A DNA stretch of 64,000 nt from Rhodococcus sp. HM1 (lineage in GTDB: Bacteria > Actinomycetota > Actinomycetes > Mycobacteriales > Mycobacteriaceae): positions 1 to 64,000 of the forward strand of contig NZ_JALPTB010000030.1 in NCBI RefSeq assembly GCF_023218075.1, in the 5' to 3' direction. Below the pieces are notes generated by a model. That model saw only the letters and a list, made by a program, of their open reading frames with translations, made no database searches and was not told the origin of the DNA. The position numbers and the translations under genes are program-made. Below, one piece after another: positions 1-14,540 of the stretch. Numbering within the stretch: position 1 is the first letter of the stretch; each line of letters starts with the position of its first letter.

Positions 1-845
1 CCTCCCGGATCCCGTATGTGCACCGGCGCCTGGCCGAACTCGGCCCGATCGCCACCCTCGACGACCCGAAAACCGTCGTCGCCAAGGGCGCGGCCGGGTT
101 CGTCGCCGGCGGACGCGCCACCGACCCTGCCCCATGGCGCGCGACCGAGCCTGTCCGCCGCGAGCCCGCGCAGCCGCCGCGCACGCCCATTCCCGCGCCG
201 AGTTTCACCGGTGTTCCCGTACCGGAACCGGCTCCGGTGTCCGGGCGGTCGCGCACACCGTTCGTGATCGCCGGGGCTGCGCTCGCCACGGTGCTCGCCG
301 CGGCAGGCGTCTACTTCGCCGTCGACGGTGGCGAGACCCCCGCGACCGCCGCGGCATCCACCATCGACGCGGCCGCCACCCCGGCCGGCGCACCCCCTGC
401 GACCTCGGACTCGGCATACATCAGCGAGGTGTCCGAGGACGTTCTGCCGTTGCTGCCCGGCAAGCTGATCACCTCGTCGTCCTCGTGCGACAAGTCCGGA
501 TTCAGTTACGAGGGTGCGTTGCAGCTGCGGTGTGTGGTGATCGCCGATTCGAGTGTCGGCAAGGCGATGCGGTTGGCGGAGGACGACGACCAGTGGGTCA
601 CCGCCTGGCGCGACGACCAGTACGCCCGCTCGAATTTCATCCGGTACCGGGACCGAACCCTGTCCGGATACGCCAGTCGCGTGCACTCCTCGGGTGATCG
701 CATCGTCAACTACGCCACGGACGACACGTACAGTTCCGGATTCGAAACGATCGACCGGAAGACGGGTCTGATCCTGACGTACAGCGTCGACACCGTCGAG
801 CAGGGCCTGACCCTGGCGACCGAACTCGGCTTCGCCGACTCGTGA
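1..845 (+). CDS. Hsp70-family (actin-like ATPase) membrane-anchored protein, 3' part only
   Basis: The reading frame enters from the left edge, so the true start lies outside the window. The first residues, SRIPYVHRRLAELG followed by DDPKTVVAKGAA, match the end of the Hsp70 ATPase fold (SRIP helix and the 'VAKGAA' phosphate-2 region). A proline-rich linker follows, then one membrane segment (about nt 261-323, IAGAALATVLAAAGVYF), then about 170 residues with two cysteines that would lie outside the cell. This layout, a cytosolic Hsp70-like ATPase, one TM helix and an extracytoplasmic tail, is common in actinobacteria. The ligand of the outer domain is unknown to me. The family is fairly sure from the C-terminal ATPase motifs; the role is not. 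Confidence 0.7.
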   Translation, partial: SRIPYVHRRLAELGPIATLDDPKTVVAKGAAGFVAGGRATDPAPWRATEPVRREPAQPPRTPIPAPSFTGVPVPEPAPVSGRSRTPFVIAGAALATVLAAAGVYFAVDGGETPATAAASTIDAAATPAGAPPATSDSAYISEVSEDVLPLLPGKLITSSSSCDKSGFSYEGALQLRCVVIADSSVGKAMRLAEDDDQWVTAWRDDQYARSNFIRYRDRTLSGYASRVHSSGDRIVNYATDDTYSSGFETIDRKTGLILTYSVDTVEQGLTLATELGFADS

Positions 846-849
846 TTCG

Positions 850-869
850 CGGCCCGTCACTGCGGGCCG
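850..869. terminator. Hairpin between convergent genes
   Basis: A 7-bp inverted repeat, CGGCCCG (850-856) and CGGGCCG (863-869), with a 6-nt loop. It lies between the Hsp70-like gene and the DUF2786 gene, and its loop contains the latter's stop codon. There is no T-tract. It is a plausible bidirectional terminator. Confidence 0.45.
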
Positions 870-2011
870 GACGTTGACGGTGAGGTGAGGAAGGCGTTCT
901 CGGCTGCTTCCCGTCCGGCGTGCCAGCCCTCGGCGTCGACGGTGCGGGCACGCGACGACCGGGTCGCGGGGAACAGGCGGCGGAATTCCTCGTCGACCGC
1001 CTCGGAGCGGCGAGCCAGGATCGGCGCGAGCGTCGTCATCGGCAGGTGCGCGTCGGCGGCGGCGTCGACCGTGGCACGAGCGTCGGCCTCCCGCAACCGT
1101 TCCCCGATCCGCCCGGCGTAACCGGCGAGGAACGCGCGCCGGAACGCGGTGGCCCCGCCGCCGACCCGGCCGCCGGTTCCGGCCGCGGCCATCGCGCGGG
1201 TCGCCTGCACGAGCAGCGACCCGAACAGCACCTCGATCTGGCGCAGTTCGACGTCACCGCCGACGACCGTGGCGATACCGACCTTCGCGAACCACACCGT
1301 GCGCGCCCGGTTCGCGCTCCCGATCGCGGTGAGCAGCAGCACCTTCTCCTTGGCGTACGGATTGTCCAGGTGCACCCGCATCCCGCGGATGCCGGACGAC
1401 TCGTCCTTCCCGGCGAGCAGGGCCGCGCTCACCGCGTAGCGGGTCACGAGTTCCTGGGCCTTCGCGGTCAGCGCCTCGGCTTCCTCGGGGAAGTCGGTGG
1501 ACTCGGCTTTCGACAGGAGCCCGCGGATCCGGTCGAGGATCCGCGGATCCGGGACCGTATCCGCCGAGGAGGCGGTGCGCAGCGGCGGCCACTGCGACGG
1601 CGGCGGGGCCAGAACGGTGAAGCGCGGCAGGTACTTCCAGGTGAACGCGAGGCCGGTCACCTGGAACCGCGTGACGTCCGGCAACGCGCGCTGCAGGGCG
1701 GCGCCGAACAGCGGACCCCGATCGCCGGGCGGGATCCGCGTCGCGAGTGCGGCGAGGTGCGGATGGTGGTCCGCGACGGTGCGGATCTGCCGGAGCCAGC
1801 CTTCCGGGGCCCGGTCCTCGGCGCGGCTGCGGTGCGCGTCGAACAGCACCGCGGCCGCGCCGAGCGGCACGTCCGAGAGGTCGCCGGAACGCGCCGTCAC
1901 GTGCAGCACGTCCGCGGGTTGCCATCCCCGCTCGTACGCCCAGGTCAGCTCGTCGAGCAGCGCCTGGGCGCCGAGGTCTTCTTCTCGAATGTATGTTCTA
2001 GTGCTCCCCAT
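857..2011 (-). CDS. DUF2786 domain protein
   Basis: A 384-residue protein with ATG start. The recognisable part is residues about 160-195 (RIRGLLSKAEST, then EEAEALTAKAQEL), the signature of DUF2786. The rest is alpha-helical and alanine/arginine rich, with no signal peptide or membrane segment. It follows metG on the same strand after a 45-bp gap and could be read from the metG promoter. No biochemical function is established for this family and I do not propose one. Confidence 0.75.
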   Translation of the reverse strand: MGSTRTYIREEDLGAQALLDELTWAYERGWQPADVLHVTARSGDLSDVPLGAAAVLFDAHRSRAEDRAPEGWLRQIRTVADHHPHLAALATRIPPGDRGPLFGAALQRALPDVTRFQVTGLAFTWKYLPRFTVLAPPPSQWPPLRTASSADTVPDPRILDRIRGLLSKAESTDFPEEAEALTAKAQELVTRYAVSAALLAGKDESSGIRGMRVHLDNPYAKEKVLLLTAIGSANRARTVWFAKVGIATVVGGDVELRQIEVLFGSLLVQATRAMAAAGTGGRVGGGATAFRRAFLAGYAGRIGERLREADARATVDAAADAHLPMTTLAPILARRSEAVDEEFRRLFPATRSSRARTVDAEGWHAGREAAENAFLTSPSTSGPQ

Positions 2012-2056
2012 GTGGGCAGTGTGACGGAAGGCACCGACACGAACCCGGGATGCCGA

Positions 2057-3616
2057 CTATTCGGCGTCGTCGACGAACCGCGGGAACACCGGCGACGGTG
2101 CCGGCAGCGCGGTGCCCGGCACCAGACGCGTCGCGAGGTCCGCGAACGTGCGGGCATCCGTGTCCTGGCCGAGCAGGTCGAGGATCTTGGTCCCCGAATC
2201 CGGCATCACCGGCTGGACGAGGATGCCGACGATGCGCACGACCTCGAGCGTCACGTACAGGACCGTGGCCATGCGCGCCGGATCGGTCTTGCGCAGCACC
2301 CACGGTTCCTGCGCGGAGAAGTACCGGTTCGTCTCGCCGAGCACGTGCCAGATCGCCTCGAGCGCCAGGTGCAGGGCCTGCACGTCGAACTCGGCGCGCA
2401 CCTTCTCGAGCAGGCTGTCGGCCTGCGCCAGCAGCGCCAGGTCGTCCTCGGTGAACTCGCCCGGCGTCGGCGCGAGCCCGTCGAGATTCTTCGCGACCAT
2501 CGTCAGCGACCGCTGCGCCAGGTTGCCCAGTTCGTTCGCCAGATCCGCGTTGATCCGGGTGGCGATCGCCTCGTGGCTGTAGCTGCCGTCCTGGCCGTAG
2601 GAGATCTCGCGCAGCAGGAAGAACCGCAGCTGGTCCAGACCGTACTTCTCGACCATCTCGAGCGGGTTGACGACGTTGCCCACCGACTTCGACATCTTCT
2701 CGCCCTTGTTGAAGAGGAAGCCGTGCACGAACACCCGCCGGGGCAGTTCGATGCCCGCCGACATCAGGAACGCCGGCCAGTACACCGTGTGGAAACGGGT
2801 GATGTCCTTGCCGATGATGTGCAGGTTCGCGGGCCAGAACTTCCGGAACGCGTCGGACTCGGTGTCCGGGAATCCGACACCGGTGAGGTAGTTCGTGAGC
2901 GCGTCCACCCACACGTACATCACGTGGTCGGGATGCTCCGGCACCGGAACACCCCAGTCGAACGTGGTGCGCGAGATCGACAGGTCCTTCAGGCCACCGG
3001 AGACGAAGCTGACGATCTCGTTGCGGCGGGTCGCGGGGGCGATGAAGTCCGGCTGCTCCTCGTACAGCGCGAGCAGCTTGTCCTGGTAGGCGGACAACCG
3101 GAAGAAGTAGGTGGACTCCTCGGTCCACTCCACCGGGGTCCCCGTCTCGGTGGAGATCCGGGAGCCGTCCTCCTGCAGCGTCGTCTCGGCCTCGGCGTAG
3201 AACGCCTCGTCGCGCACCGAGTACCAGCCCGAGTAGGTGTCGAGGTAGATGTCGCCGGAATCGACCATGCGCTGCCAGATGGCTTTGCTGGCCTCGATGT
3301 GGTCCGCGTCGGTGGTGCGGATGAACCGGTCGTACGAGATGTTCAGGGCCTTGTCCATGGCCTCGAACACGCTCGAGTTGCGCGCGGCGAGCTCCTCGAC
3401 CGGCAGCCCTTCCTTGACGGCCGTCTGCTGCATCTTGAGGCCGTGCTCGTCGGTGCCGGTCATGAAGAACACGTCGAAGCCGTCGAGACGCTTGAACCGT
3501 GCGATCGCGTCCGACGAGATGTACTCGTAGGCGTGCCCGATGTGCGGGGCACCGTTCGGGTAGGCGATCGCGGTGGTCAGATAGAACGGCGGGCGGGCGG
3601 AAATGGGCGCAGTCAT
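2057..3616 (-). CDS. metG: Methionyl-tRNA synthetase
   Basis: A 519-residue class I aminoacyl-tRNA synthetase that charges tRNA-Met in the cytosol. HIGH is at residues 25-28 ([10 protein letters not shown]) and [11 protein letters not shown] at about residue 305, so both ATP-binding signatures are intact. The length fits the short actinobacterial form, which lacks the C-terminal tRNA-binding extension of the E. coli enzyme. The reading frame stays open far upstream, but ATG 3616 aligns with the family N-terminus and lies just below a -10 element. It is divergent from tatD with only 21 bp between the starts, as in the mycobacterial metS-tatD arrangement. Confidence 0.97.
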   Translation of the reverse strand: MTAPISARPPFYLTTAIAYPNGAPHIGHAYEYISSDAIARFKRLDGFDVFFMTGTDEHGLKMQQTAVKEGLPVEELAARNSSVFEAMDKALNISYDRFIRTTDADHIEASKAIWQRMVDSGDIYLDTYSGWYSVRDEAFYAEAETTLQEDGSRISTETGTPVEWTEESTYFFRLSAYQDKLLALYEEQPDFIAPATRRNEIVSFVSGGLKDLSISRTTFDWGVPVPEHPDHVMYVWVDALTNYLTGVGFPDTESDAFRKFWPANLHIIGKDITRFHTVYWPAFLMSAGIELPRRVFVHGFLFNKGEKMSKSVGNVVNPLEMVEKYGLDQLRFFLLREISYGQDGSYSHEAIATRINADLANELGNLAQRSLTMVAKNLDGLAPTPGEFTEDDLALLAQADSLLEKVRAEFDVQALHLALEAIWHVLGETNRYFSAQEPWVLRKTDPARMATVLYVTLEVVRIVGILVQPVMPDSGTKILDLLGQDTDARTFADLATRLVPGTALPAPSPVFPRFVDDAE

Positions 3617-3637
3617 GGTGGCCCTACTGTATAACCC
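3617..3637. promoter_or_regulatory. Overlapping divergent -10 elements for metG and tatD
   Basis: The whole intergenic space is 21 bp. TACTGTA (3625-3631) reads as TACTGT on the plus strand and TACAGT on the minus strand, both fitting TANNNT. The plus-strand element ends 7 nt before the tatD GTG, so tatD is probably leaderless. The minus-strand element ends 9 nt before the metG ATG, leaving room for a leader of at most 2-3 nt. Neither start has a clear Shine-Dalgarno sequence. Confidence 0.65.
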
Positions 3638-4474
3638 GTGAGCAAAGCCCGTCCCGCGCCCGAGCCCCCCGAACCCCTCGCACCCCTCGTCGACGCCCAC
3701 ACGCATCTCGACGCGTGCGGCGCGGAGGATCCCGAATCGGTTGCGGCGATCGTCGATCGGGCCGCCGCGGTCGGTGTGGGCCGGGTCGTCACGGTCGCCG
3801 ACGATCTCGACGCGGCACGGTTCGCGGTGCAGGCGGCGCACTGGGACGACCGTGTTTACGCGGCCGTCGCGATCCACCCGACCCGCGCGAACGTCCTCGA
3901 CGAGCAGACCCGCGCGGAGGTCGAACGCCTCGCCGCGGACCCGCGGTGCGTCGCGGTGGGGGAGACCGGCCTGGACCTGTACTGGCCGGGCAAACTCGAC
4001 GGCTGTGCCGACCCCGTCGAGCAGGAGGACGGTTTCCGCTGGCACATCGACCTCGCCAAGCGCCTCGGCAAGACGCTGATGATCCACAACCGCGACGCGG
4101 ACGCCGAGCTGCTGCGGGTCCTGCACGACGAAGGCGCTCCCGAGACAGTGATCTTCCACTGCTTCTCGTCGGACGCGGACATGGCGCGGGCCTGCGTCGA
4201 CGCCGGCTACGTGCTGAGCTTCTCCGGGACCGTCAGCTTCAGGAACGCGAAGGCGCTGCGCGAAGCGGCGCCGCTGGTGCCGCGCGAGCAGGTGCTGGTG
4301 GAGACGGACGCGCCGTTCCTGACCCCGCATCCGTTCCGGGGCGCCCCCAACGAGTCGTACTGCCTGCCGTACACGCTGCGGGCGCTCGCCGAGGTGCGCG
4401 GGGAGGATCCGCTCGAACTTGCGGCCGCGACCACCGCGAACGCCGAACGGGTCTACGGCTTCCCGGCGATCTGA
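3638..4474 (+). CDS. tatD: TatD-family metal-dependent hydrolase (DNase-like)
   Basis: A 278-residue TIM-barrel hydrolase. The TatD metal ligands are visible: [10 protein letters not shown] (H21, H23), the glutamate of [10 protein letters not shown], the histidines of MIHNRDAD and IFHCFSSD, and the aspartate of LVETDAPFL. Family members are Mg-dependent 3'-5' exonucleases or quality-control deoxyribonucleases. The GTG start follows a -10 element by 7 nt and is probably leaderless. In mycobacteria tatD is followed directly by rpfB; here about 2.5 kb (macA-like, VOC, doxX) is inserted between them. Confidence 0.93.
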   Translation: MSKARPAPEPPEPLAPLVDAHTHLDACGAEDPESVAAIVDRAAAVGVGRVVTVADDLDAARFAVQAAHWDDRVYAAVAIHPTRANVLDEQTRAEVERLAADPRCVAVGETGLDLYWPGKLDGCADPVEQEDGFRWHIDLAKRLGKTLMIHNRDADAELLRVLHDEGAPETVIFHCFSSDADMARACVDAGYVLSFSGTVSFRNAKALREAAPLVPREQVLVETDAPFLTPHPFRGAPNESYCLPYTLRALAEVRGEDPLELAAATTANAERVYGFPAI

Positions 4475-4521
4475 TCCCGAACCGCCCGGGTACGCGCGCC
4501 GGAACCGCAACAATCGGAGGC

Positions 4522-5580
<1,059 letters not shown>

Positions 5581-5583
5581 CCG

Positions 5584-6090
5584 TCAGAGCACCTGGTTCC
5601 CGTACATCTCGCCGAGCGGATCGGCGATGAGTTCGACGCGGGCGCCGTCGGGGTCGCGGAAGTACAGCGACGTCCCGCTGTGTTCCTCGGTGGCGACACC
5701 GGCGTCGGCGAGTGCCGACCGCAACCGTTCCCAGTGGTCGGGGGCGACGCTGATCGCGATGTGGTGCAGTCCGCCCAGGACCTCCCGGTAGGGGCCGACG
5801 TCGAGCCCGGGGAAGTCGAAGAATGCCAGCAGGTTTCCGTTGCCGATGTCGAAGAAGAAGTGCGTCGAGCCCGGGTAGTCGCGGTTCTCGATCAGTTCGG
5901 TGAGTGGGAATCCGAGGAGGTCCTGGTAGAAGCGGATCGTCGTCTCCACGTCGCTGCTGAGCAGCGCGGTGTGGTGGAGCCCGCGGGCGGTGGAGGCGGG
6001 CCGCCGGTCGGCGGGCAGCAGGTACTGCGTGCGGAGACGTTCGCGCTGGGCTTCGAACCGGTCGGGTTCCCGGTCGGTGGTGGTGCTCAC
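5584..6090 (-). CDS. VOC-superfamily metalloprotein (glyoxalase/extradiol dioxygenase fold)
   Basis: A 168-residue protein from GTG 6090, chosen because GAGGAG lies 6 nt upstream; the frame extends to 6141 but without support. Two beta-alpha-beta-beta-beta modules are visible, opening with GLHHTALLSSD and GLHHIAISVAP. The histidines of these segments and the glutamate of RVELIADP are the likely metal ligands. The substrate cannot be told from sequence: VOC proteins include dioxygenases, lyases and resistance proteins. It is divergent from doxX across an operator-like region and convergent with the maleylacetate reductase gene, so a role in aromatic or quinone metabolism is possible but inferred. 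Confidence 0.8.
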   Translation of the reverse strand: MSTTTDREPDRFEAQRERLRTQYLLPADRRPASTARGLHHTALLSSDVETTIRFYQDLLGFPLTELIENRDYPGSTHFFFDIGNGNLLAFFDFPGLDVGPYREVLGGLHHIAISVAPDHWERLRSALADAGVATEEHSGTSLYFRDPDGARVELIADPLGEMYGNQVL

Positions 6091-6109
6091 GATTCGCTCC
6101 TCACAGTTC

Positions 6110-6158
6110 GTTGCGTGTTCAACTACCTGAGCGTAAACCATATCGTTGCGCAGTCAAC
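6110..6158. promoter_or_regulatory. Pair of 14-bp GTTG-N6-CAAC sites between VOC and doxX genes
   Basis: Two imperfect palindromes, GTTGCGTGTTCAAC (6110-6123) and GTTGCGCAGTCAAC (6145-6158), are identical at 11 of 14 positions with centres 35 bp apart. They lie in the divergent promoter region just upstream of the VOC gene's Shine-Dalgarno sequence. No regulator gene is adjacent. A transcription-factor operator is the simplest reading. Confidence 0.5.
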
Positions 6159-6242
6159 CAATTTCCCGCGGTGCGATACATTGAGTGTGACGTGCATCAC
6201 CGATGTGCGTGAACCTTCCGTTTCGTCGATGAGAGGTTCCCC

Positions 6243-6671
6243 ATGAACAGCACGTTCTTCCGCGACATCGCGATTCTGCTGGCTCGACTGGGTATCGGCG
6301 TCATCTTCCTGGTGCACGGGTTGCAGAAGCTCATCGTCAACGGCTACTCCGGCACCAAGGCCGGCTTCGAGAGCATGGAGGTCCCCGCGCCGCCGGTCAG
6401 CGCGTTCATCGCCACGTGGGTGGAGATCCTCGGCGGCGTCTCCCTGATCCTGGGTCTGCTCGTCCCCGTGTTCGGGGTGTTGTTGTTCCTGGACATGCTC
6501 GGCGCCTACCTGTTCGTCCACATGGGTAACGGCGTCTACGTCAACGACGGCGGGTGGGAACTCGTCGGCGCGCTCGGCCTCGGGTCGCTGCTGCTCGCCG
6601 CGGTCGGGGCGGGGGCGTACAGCCTCGACCGCTTCATCGCGCCGAAGGTGCCCTTCATGGCGCGCGCGTAA
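6243..6671 (+). CDS. DoxX-family membrane protein
   Basis: A 142-residue protein with four hydrophobic segments and the DoxX signature near the N-terminus (ARLGIGVIFLVHGLQKL). A short charged loop precedes FIATWVEILGGVSLILGL. DoxX proteins are integral membrane proteins; in mycobacteria DoxX is reported to work with superoxide dismutase and a thiosulfate sulfurtransferase in redox defence, while other members are quinone-linked. ATG 6243 follows GAGAGG. The gene is divergent from the VOC protein and probably co-regulated through the paired palindromes. Confidence 0.85.
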   Translation: MNSTFFRDIAILLARLGIGVIFLVHGLQKLIVNGYSGTKAGFESMEVPAPPVSAFIATWVEILGGVSLILGLLVPVFGVLLFLDMLGAYLFVHMGNGVYVNDGGWELVGALGLGSLLLAAVGAGAYSLDRFIAPKVPFMARA

Positions 6672-6690
6672 TCTGCGGCTGGCGCCGCCC

Positions 6691-6730
6691 GTGTGCCTTT
6701 GTGGCGGCTGGAACCGCCGGAAAGGCACAC
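6691..6730. repeat. 40-bp palindrome, copy 1
   Basis: The arms GTGTGCCTTTGTGGCGG and CCGCCGGAAAGGCACAC pair at 15 of 17 positions around a 6-nt loop. A second copy at 14541-14580 is identical at 35 of 40 bases. Both sit a few bases after a stop codon (doxX here, the ABC-F gene there). It could be a terminator or a small dispersed REP-like element. Confidence 0.7.
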
Positions 6731-6930
6731 CGCGCGGCCGGGTTCTCGTGTGTGCGAACGGCCGGGTCGGGCCGTGAATTTCCGCCTTCTTTCGACCATC
6801 CTTTCGAACGGCGTTTCGTCCGGAATCACATGCTCGTAATTCGGGGTGAGAATCGCACGTCCGTACCACTTTCCCCGGTCTCGGCGAAGTGATCGAAAAT
6901 CACGAAATGTCACCAAGCATTTACAATTGA

Positions 6931-9285
<2,355 letters not shown>

Positions 9286-9294
9286 GTTCAGGAC

Positions 9295-10170
9295 GTGTCA
9301 GACGACTCTCCCCGCGGCCAGGCGGCACTGCTCGGACCTGCCGAGGTCCGGACGCTCGCCGAGGAGTTCGGCGTTCGCCCGACCAAGCAACTCGGCCAGA
9401 ACTTCGTGCACGACGCCAACACCGTGCGCCGCATCGTGTCGGTCGCCGGCGTGGGCCGCGACGACGTGGTGCTCGAGGTCGGCCCCGGTCTCGGATCGCT
9501 GACCCTCGCTCTGCTCGACGTCGTGGACCGGGTGGTCGCGGTCGAGATCGATCCGAAGCTCGCCGCGCGGCTGCCCGAAACCGTCGGGCAGCGAGCACCC
9601 GAGCTCGCCGGAAACCTCGACGTCGTGCTGCAGGACGCGATGAAGGTGATGCCGGACGAGTTGCCGGTCACCCCGACCGCGCTCGTCGCGAACCTGCCCT
9701 ACAACGTCGCGGTGCCGGTGCTGCTGCACCTGTTCGCCGAGTTCCCCTCGCTGCGCACCGCGTTGGTGATGGTCCAGTCCGAGGTCGCCGACCGGCTCGC
9801 CGCGCAGCCGGGCAGCAAGGTGTACGGGGTGCCCAGCGTGAAGGCCTGCTTCTTCGGGGAGGTGCGTCGCGCGGGTGCGGTCGGGCGCGCGGTGTTCTGG
9901 CCCGTGCCGCAGGTCGAATCCGGTCTCGTGCGCGTCGATCGCTACACCGAACCGCCGTGGCCCATGGATGCGGAGTTCCGCCGCCGTGTCTTCGCGGTCG
10001 TGGATGCCGCGTTCGCGCAACGCCGCAAGACGCTGCGCGCGGCGCTGAGCGGCTGGGCGGGTTCGCCGGCCGAAGCGGAACGACGCCTGGTCGCGGCGGG
10101 TATCGACCCGTCGATGCGTGGTGAAAAGCTCGATGCCGCAGCGTTCGTGCGGCTCGCAAACGTCGAGTGA
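9295..10170 (+). CDS. ksgA: 16S rRNA dimethyladenosine transferase
   Basis: A 291-residue SAM-dependent methyltransferase that dimethylates two adjacent adenosines near the 3' end of 16S rRNA during 30S maturation. Visible motifs are [11 protein letters not shown] at the N-terminus, the SAM-binding [17 protein letters not shown], and the catalytic NLPYNVAVP. The C-terminal domain contains [12 protein letters not shown], typical of the family. GTG start, 9 bp after the second rpfB. Coupling of cell-wall factor and ribosome maturation genes in one transcript is also seen in mycobacteria. Confidence 0.96.
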   Translation: MSDDSPRGQAALLGPAEVRTLAEEFGVRPTKQLGQNFVHDANTVRRIVSVAGVGRDDVVLEVGPGLGSLTLALLDVVDRVVAVEIDPKLAARLPETVGQRAPELAGNLDVVLQDAMKVMPDELPVTPTALVANLPYNVAVPVLLHLFAEFPSLRTALVMVQSEVADRLAAQPGSKVYGVPSVKACFFGEVRRAGAVGRAVFWPVPQVESGLVRVDRYTEPPWPMDAEFRRRVFAVVDAAFAQRRKTLRAALSGWAGSPAEAERRLVAAGIDPSMRGEKLDAAAFVRLANVE

Positions 10171-10348
10171 CCGCCGGCGCCGTTGCCTGCCAAGGCGATT
10201 CGCTCAACAGTTGCGGACTCGCGAAGTGTGTGATCTACTTGTCCACGGTCGTTAGGTAGTGTGTTTGTGGTTAACCCTCGCACATTTCTGGTTGCGAGCG
10301 GATGCGATAGCCACCACGGAAATCGTTTCAGCCGTCGAGTGACAGACC

Positions 10349-10369
10349 CGGACGGTGTTCAGCCGTCCG
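10349..10369 (+). promoter_or_regulatory. Hairpin in the cold-shock gene leader
   Basis: CGGACGG (10349-10355) and CCGTCCG (10363-10369) form a perfect 7-bp stem with a 7-nt loop, 45 nt upstream of the cold-shock start codon. The whole 243-bp gap after ksgA could supply a long structured leader, as is usual for csp mRNAs. I could not settle the promoter. Confidence 0.4.
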
Positions 10370-10413
10370 ACGACGGGGAGGCGACCGCCACCCCACAGCA
10401 GTTAGGAAACAAC

Positions 10414-10620
10414 ATGGCTGAAGGTACCGTGAAGTGGTTCAACGGCGAAAAGGGCTTCGGCTTCATCGCTCCGGCCGACGGTTCGGCTGACGTCTTCGTG
10501 CACTTCTCCGAGATCCAGGGCCGCGGCTTCCGCACCCTCGAGGAGAACCAGCGCGTGAGCTTCGAGATCGGCCAGGGCCAGAAGGGCCCGCAGGCCACCG
10601 GCGTCACCGTCATCGGCTGA
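10414..10620 (+). CDS. cspA: Cold-shock domain protein
   Basis: A 68-residue single cold-shock domain that binds single-stranded nucleic acid and acts as an RNA chaperone. RNP1 (KGFGFIAP, about residues 15-22) and RNP2 (DVFVHFSEI, about 29-37) are intact. ATG 10414 has AGGAAA upstream. It stands between ksgA and a convergent WYL regulator and is closed by a strong terminator, so it is probably monocistronic. The long spacing from ksgA fits an own promoter and an extended leader. Confidence 0.96.
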   Translation: MAEGTVKWFNGEKGFGFIAPADGSADVFVHFSEIQGRGFRTLEENQRVSFEIGQGQKGPQATGVTVIG

Positions 10621-10634
10621 TACCCGATACCTCC

Positions 10635-10673
10635 ACGAAACCCCGGAACTCACAACGAGTTCCGGGGTTTCGT
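10635..10673. terminator. Strong terminator after the cold-shock gene
   Basis: A perfect 17-bp stem, ACGAAACCCCGGAACTC (10635-10651) and its complement (10657-10673), with a 5-nt ACAAC loop. It lies 14 nt after the cold-shock stop and 33 nt before the stop of the convergent WYL gene, so it may serve both. Confidence 0.85.
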
Positions 10674-10706
10674 GCTGCAAACCGTTGCGGTGTCCCGCTT
10701 TTCGCG

Positions 10707-11675
10707 TCAGGCGCGCCCGTACCGGGCGGCGAGCAGCGTGTGCCGCTCGGCCAGGTCCCGACACGCGTCGCGCAGTTCGGGCGGATCCAGCACCGTGAAA
10801 TCGACGTCGAACGCGTGCAGCCAGCCCGCGATCGACTCGAGCGACCGGCCCTCGAGTACCACCGCGCAACTGCTGTCGTCGACGAGTTCGACACTGCCCC
10901 AGTCGTCGTCGACCTTCGGCGCGATCTCGTCGAAGGGCGCGTGCAGCAGCACCCGGGCCTGCACCTGTGCGGCGCCGCGCCGGATCCCGCGCGCCACGAA
11001 CTCGGCCGCACCGCCCGGCGGCAGCTCCCGGGGCGTGAACCGCGGACCCGTGGGGATCTTCGGATCCATCCGGTCGACGCGGAACGTGCGCCAGTCCTCC
11101 CTGTCGACGTCCCAGGCGACCAGGTACCACCGCAACCGCGACCGCACCAGGCGATACGGCTCGACCTCGCGCCGCGCGGATTCCCCGTCGTGCGTGCGAT
11201 AGTCGAAGCGCAGCCGCTCGTGGGTGTGACACACCGCAGCGACCGTGCTCAGCAGCGCCGCGTCCACCGCCGACGCCGCCGGCCGCCGGTCCACCACATC
11301 CACCTCCAGCGCCTCGAGCCGGTGCCGCAACCGCGACGGCATCACCTGCCGCAGCTTGGCCAGGGCCCGGGTCGCGGCCTCACCGATCCCGGTGACCGAG
11401 TCGTTCGCACCGGCCTGCAGCGCGAACGCGACGGCGACGACCTCCTCGTCGTCGAGCAGCAGCGGCGGCATCTCGGCGCCCGCCCCGAGCCGGTAGCCGC
11501 CGCCGACCCCGACGGTCGCGTCCACCGGATACCCGAGGTCCCGCAGCTTGTCGACATCGCGCCGGACCGTCCGGGTGGTGATCGACAACCGCTCGGCGAG
11601 TTCGGCGCCGGACCAGTCCCGGCGGGTCTGCAGCAGGGCCAGCAGCCGCAGCAGGCGGGCGGAGGTTTCGCGCAT
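10707..11675 (-). CDS. HTH-WYL transcriptional regulator (YafY/DeoR-type N-terminus)
   Basis: A 322-residue protein with an N-terminal winged HTH (about 5-60; [20 protein letters not shown], then [16 protein letters not shown]) and a WYL domain (about 140-225; [26 protein letters not shown]). WYL domains sense small ligands or nucleic acids. ATG 11675 is the first start that aligns with the HTH; the open frame runs on upstream antisense to ispE and is not coding. The gene is divergent from ispE with 96 bp between starts and convergent with the cold-shock gene. Its target is unknown. Confidence 0.9.
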   Translation of the reverse strand: MRETSARLLRLLALLQTRRDWSGAELAERLSITTRTVRRDVDKLRDLGYPVDATVGVGGGYRLGAGAEMPPLLLDDEEVVAVAFALQAGANDSVTGIGEAATRALAKLRQVMPSRLRHRLEALEVDVVDRRPAASAVDAALLSTVAAVCHTHERLRFDYRTHDGESARREVEPYRLVRSRLRWYLVAWDVDREDWRTFRVDRMDPKIPTGPRFTPRELPPGGAAEFVARGIRRGAAQVQARVLLHAPFDEIAPKVDDDWGSVELVDDSSCAVVLEGRSLESIAGWLHAFDVDFTVLDPPELRDACRDLAERHTLLAARYGRA

Positions 11676-11735
11676 GCGACGACGATCCCACGGATTGCGG
11701 ACGAGTTCGGTCCTGATCGGCGACGGCTGCCGGAG

Positions 11736-11763
11736 CTTGGGGTCGGCACCGTCCGGGTAAGCT
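11736..11763 (+). promoter_or_regulatory. Likely ispE promoter, leaderless start
   Basis: TTGGGG (11736-11741), a 16-bp spacer and TAAGCT (11758-11763), followed 8 nt later by the ispE GTG at 11772. There is no ribosome-binding site in the 8 nt, so transcription probably begins at or next to the start codon. Confidence 0.45.
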
Positions 11764-11771
11764 CTGTTCTC

Positions 11772-12698
11772 GTGCTTTCCGTCGTTCCGTCGCCCGTCAC
11801 GGTGCGGGCCCCGTCCAAGGTCAACCTGCATCTTGCGGTCGGTGACCTGCGCGAGGACGGCTATCACGAGCTGCGCACCGTGTTCATGGCCCTGTCGCTG
11901 AGCGACGAGGTCTCGGTGGTGCCGGCCGACGGTCTCGGCGTGCGGGTGCGCGGCGCCGACGCCGCGCTGGTGCCCGCCGACTCCACCAACCTGGCGTGGC
12001 GGGCCGCTGAACTCGTCGCCGCGCGGGCCGGCCGCCGGCCCGAGGTCGCGATCACGATCGACAAGGGCATTCCCGTCGCGGGCGGCATGGCCGGCGGCAG
12101 TGCCGACGCCGCCGCCACGCTCGTGGCGCTCGACGCGCTGTGGAGCCTGGGGCTCGGGCGGGAGGAACTCCACGCACTCGCCGCCGAACTCGGCAGCGAC
12201 GTGCCGTTCTGCCTGCACGGCGGCATCGCCATCGGCACCGGACGCGGCGAGCACCTCGTGCCCGTACTGTCCCGGCACACCTTCCACTGGGTCCTCGCGC
12301 TCGCCAAGGAGGGACTGTCCACGCCGGTGGTGTTCCGCGAACTCGACCGGCTCCGCGCCGAGGGAGACCCGCGCCGCGTCGGCGGCACCGACGAGCTGCT
12401 GCATGCGCTCGCCGGCGGCGATCCGCACGTGCTCGCCCCGCTGCTCGGCAACGACCTGCAGGCGGCGGCACTGTCGCTGAACCCGGCGCTGCGTCGCACC
12501 CTGCGTGCCGGTGTCGAGGCCGGCGCACTGGCCGGAATCGTGTCCGGCTCCGGCCCGACCTGCGCGTTCCTGTGCGCCGACGAGCGCGCCGCGGTCACCG
12601 TGAGCGCCGAGCTCGCCGGTGCGGGCGTGTGCCGCACGGTGCGCGTCGCGTCCGGTCCGGTGCACGGCGCCCGCGTCGTCGGCACCTCCACCCCCTGA
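11772..12698 (+). CDS. ispE: 4-diphosphocytidyl-2-C-methyl-D-erythritol kinase
   Basis: A 308-residue GHMP kinase of the non-mevalonate (MEP) isoprenoid pathway; it phosphorylates CDP-methylerythritol with ATP in the cytosol. Motif 1 ([14 protein letters not shown]) is at residues about 10-23, the ATP loop [17 protein letters not shown] at about 100-116, and motif 3 ([13 protein letters not shown]) near the C-terminus. GTG 11772 is chosen because the frame upstream is antisense to the WYL gene and a -10 element lies 8 nt away. The ksgA-ispE linkage is conserved; here csp and the WYL gene intervene. Confidence 0.95.
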   Translation: MLSVVPSPVTVRAPSKVNLHLAVGDLREDGYHELRTVFMALSLSDEVSVVPADGLGVRVRGADAALVPADSTNLAWRAAELVAARAGRRPEVAITIDKGIPVAGGMAGGSADAAATLVALDALWSLGLGREELHALAAELGSDVPFCLHGGIAIGTGRGEHLVPVLSRHTFHWVLALAKEGLSTPVVFRELDRLRAEGDPRRVGGTDELLHALAGGDPHVLAPLLGNDLQAAALSLNPALRRTLRAGVEAGALAGIVSGSGPTCAFLCADERAAVTVSAELAGAGVCRTVRVASGPVHGARVVGTSTP

Positions 12699-12736
12699 CC
12701 CTCTCGAACCCCGAAAACCGGAAGGCACTGCTCCGC

Positions 12737-14533
<1,797 letters not shown>

Positions 14534-14540
14534 CGCCCCG

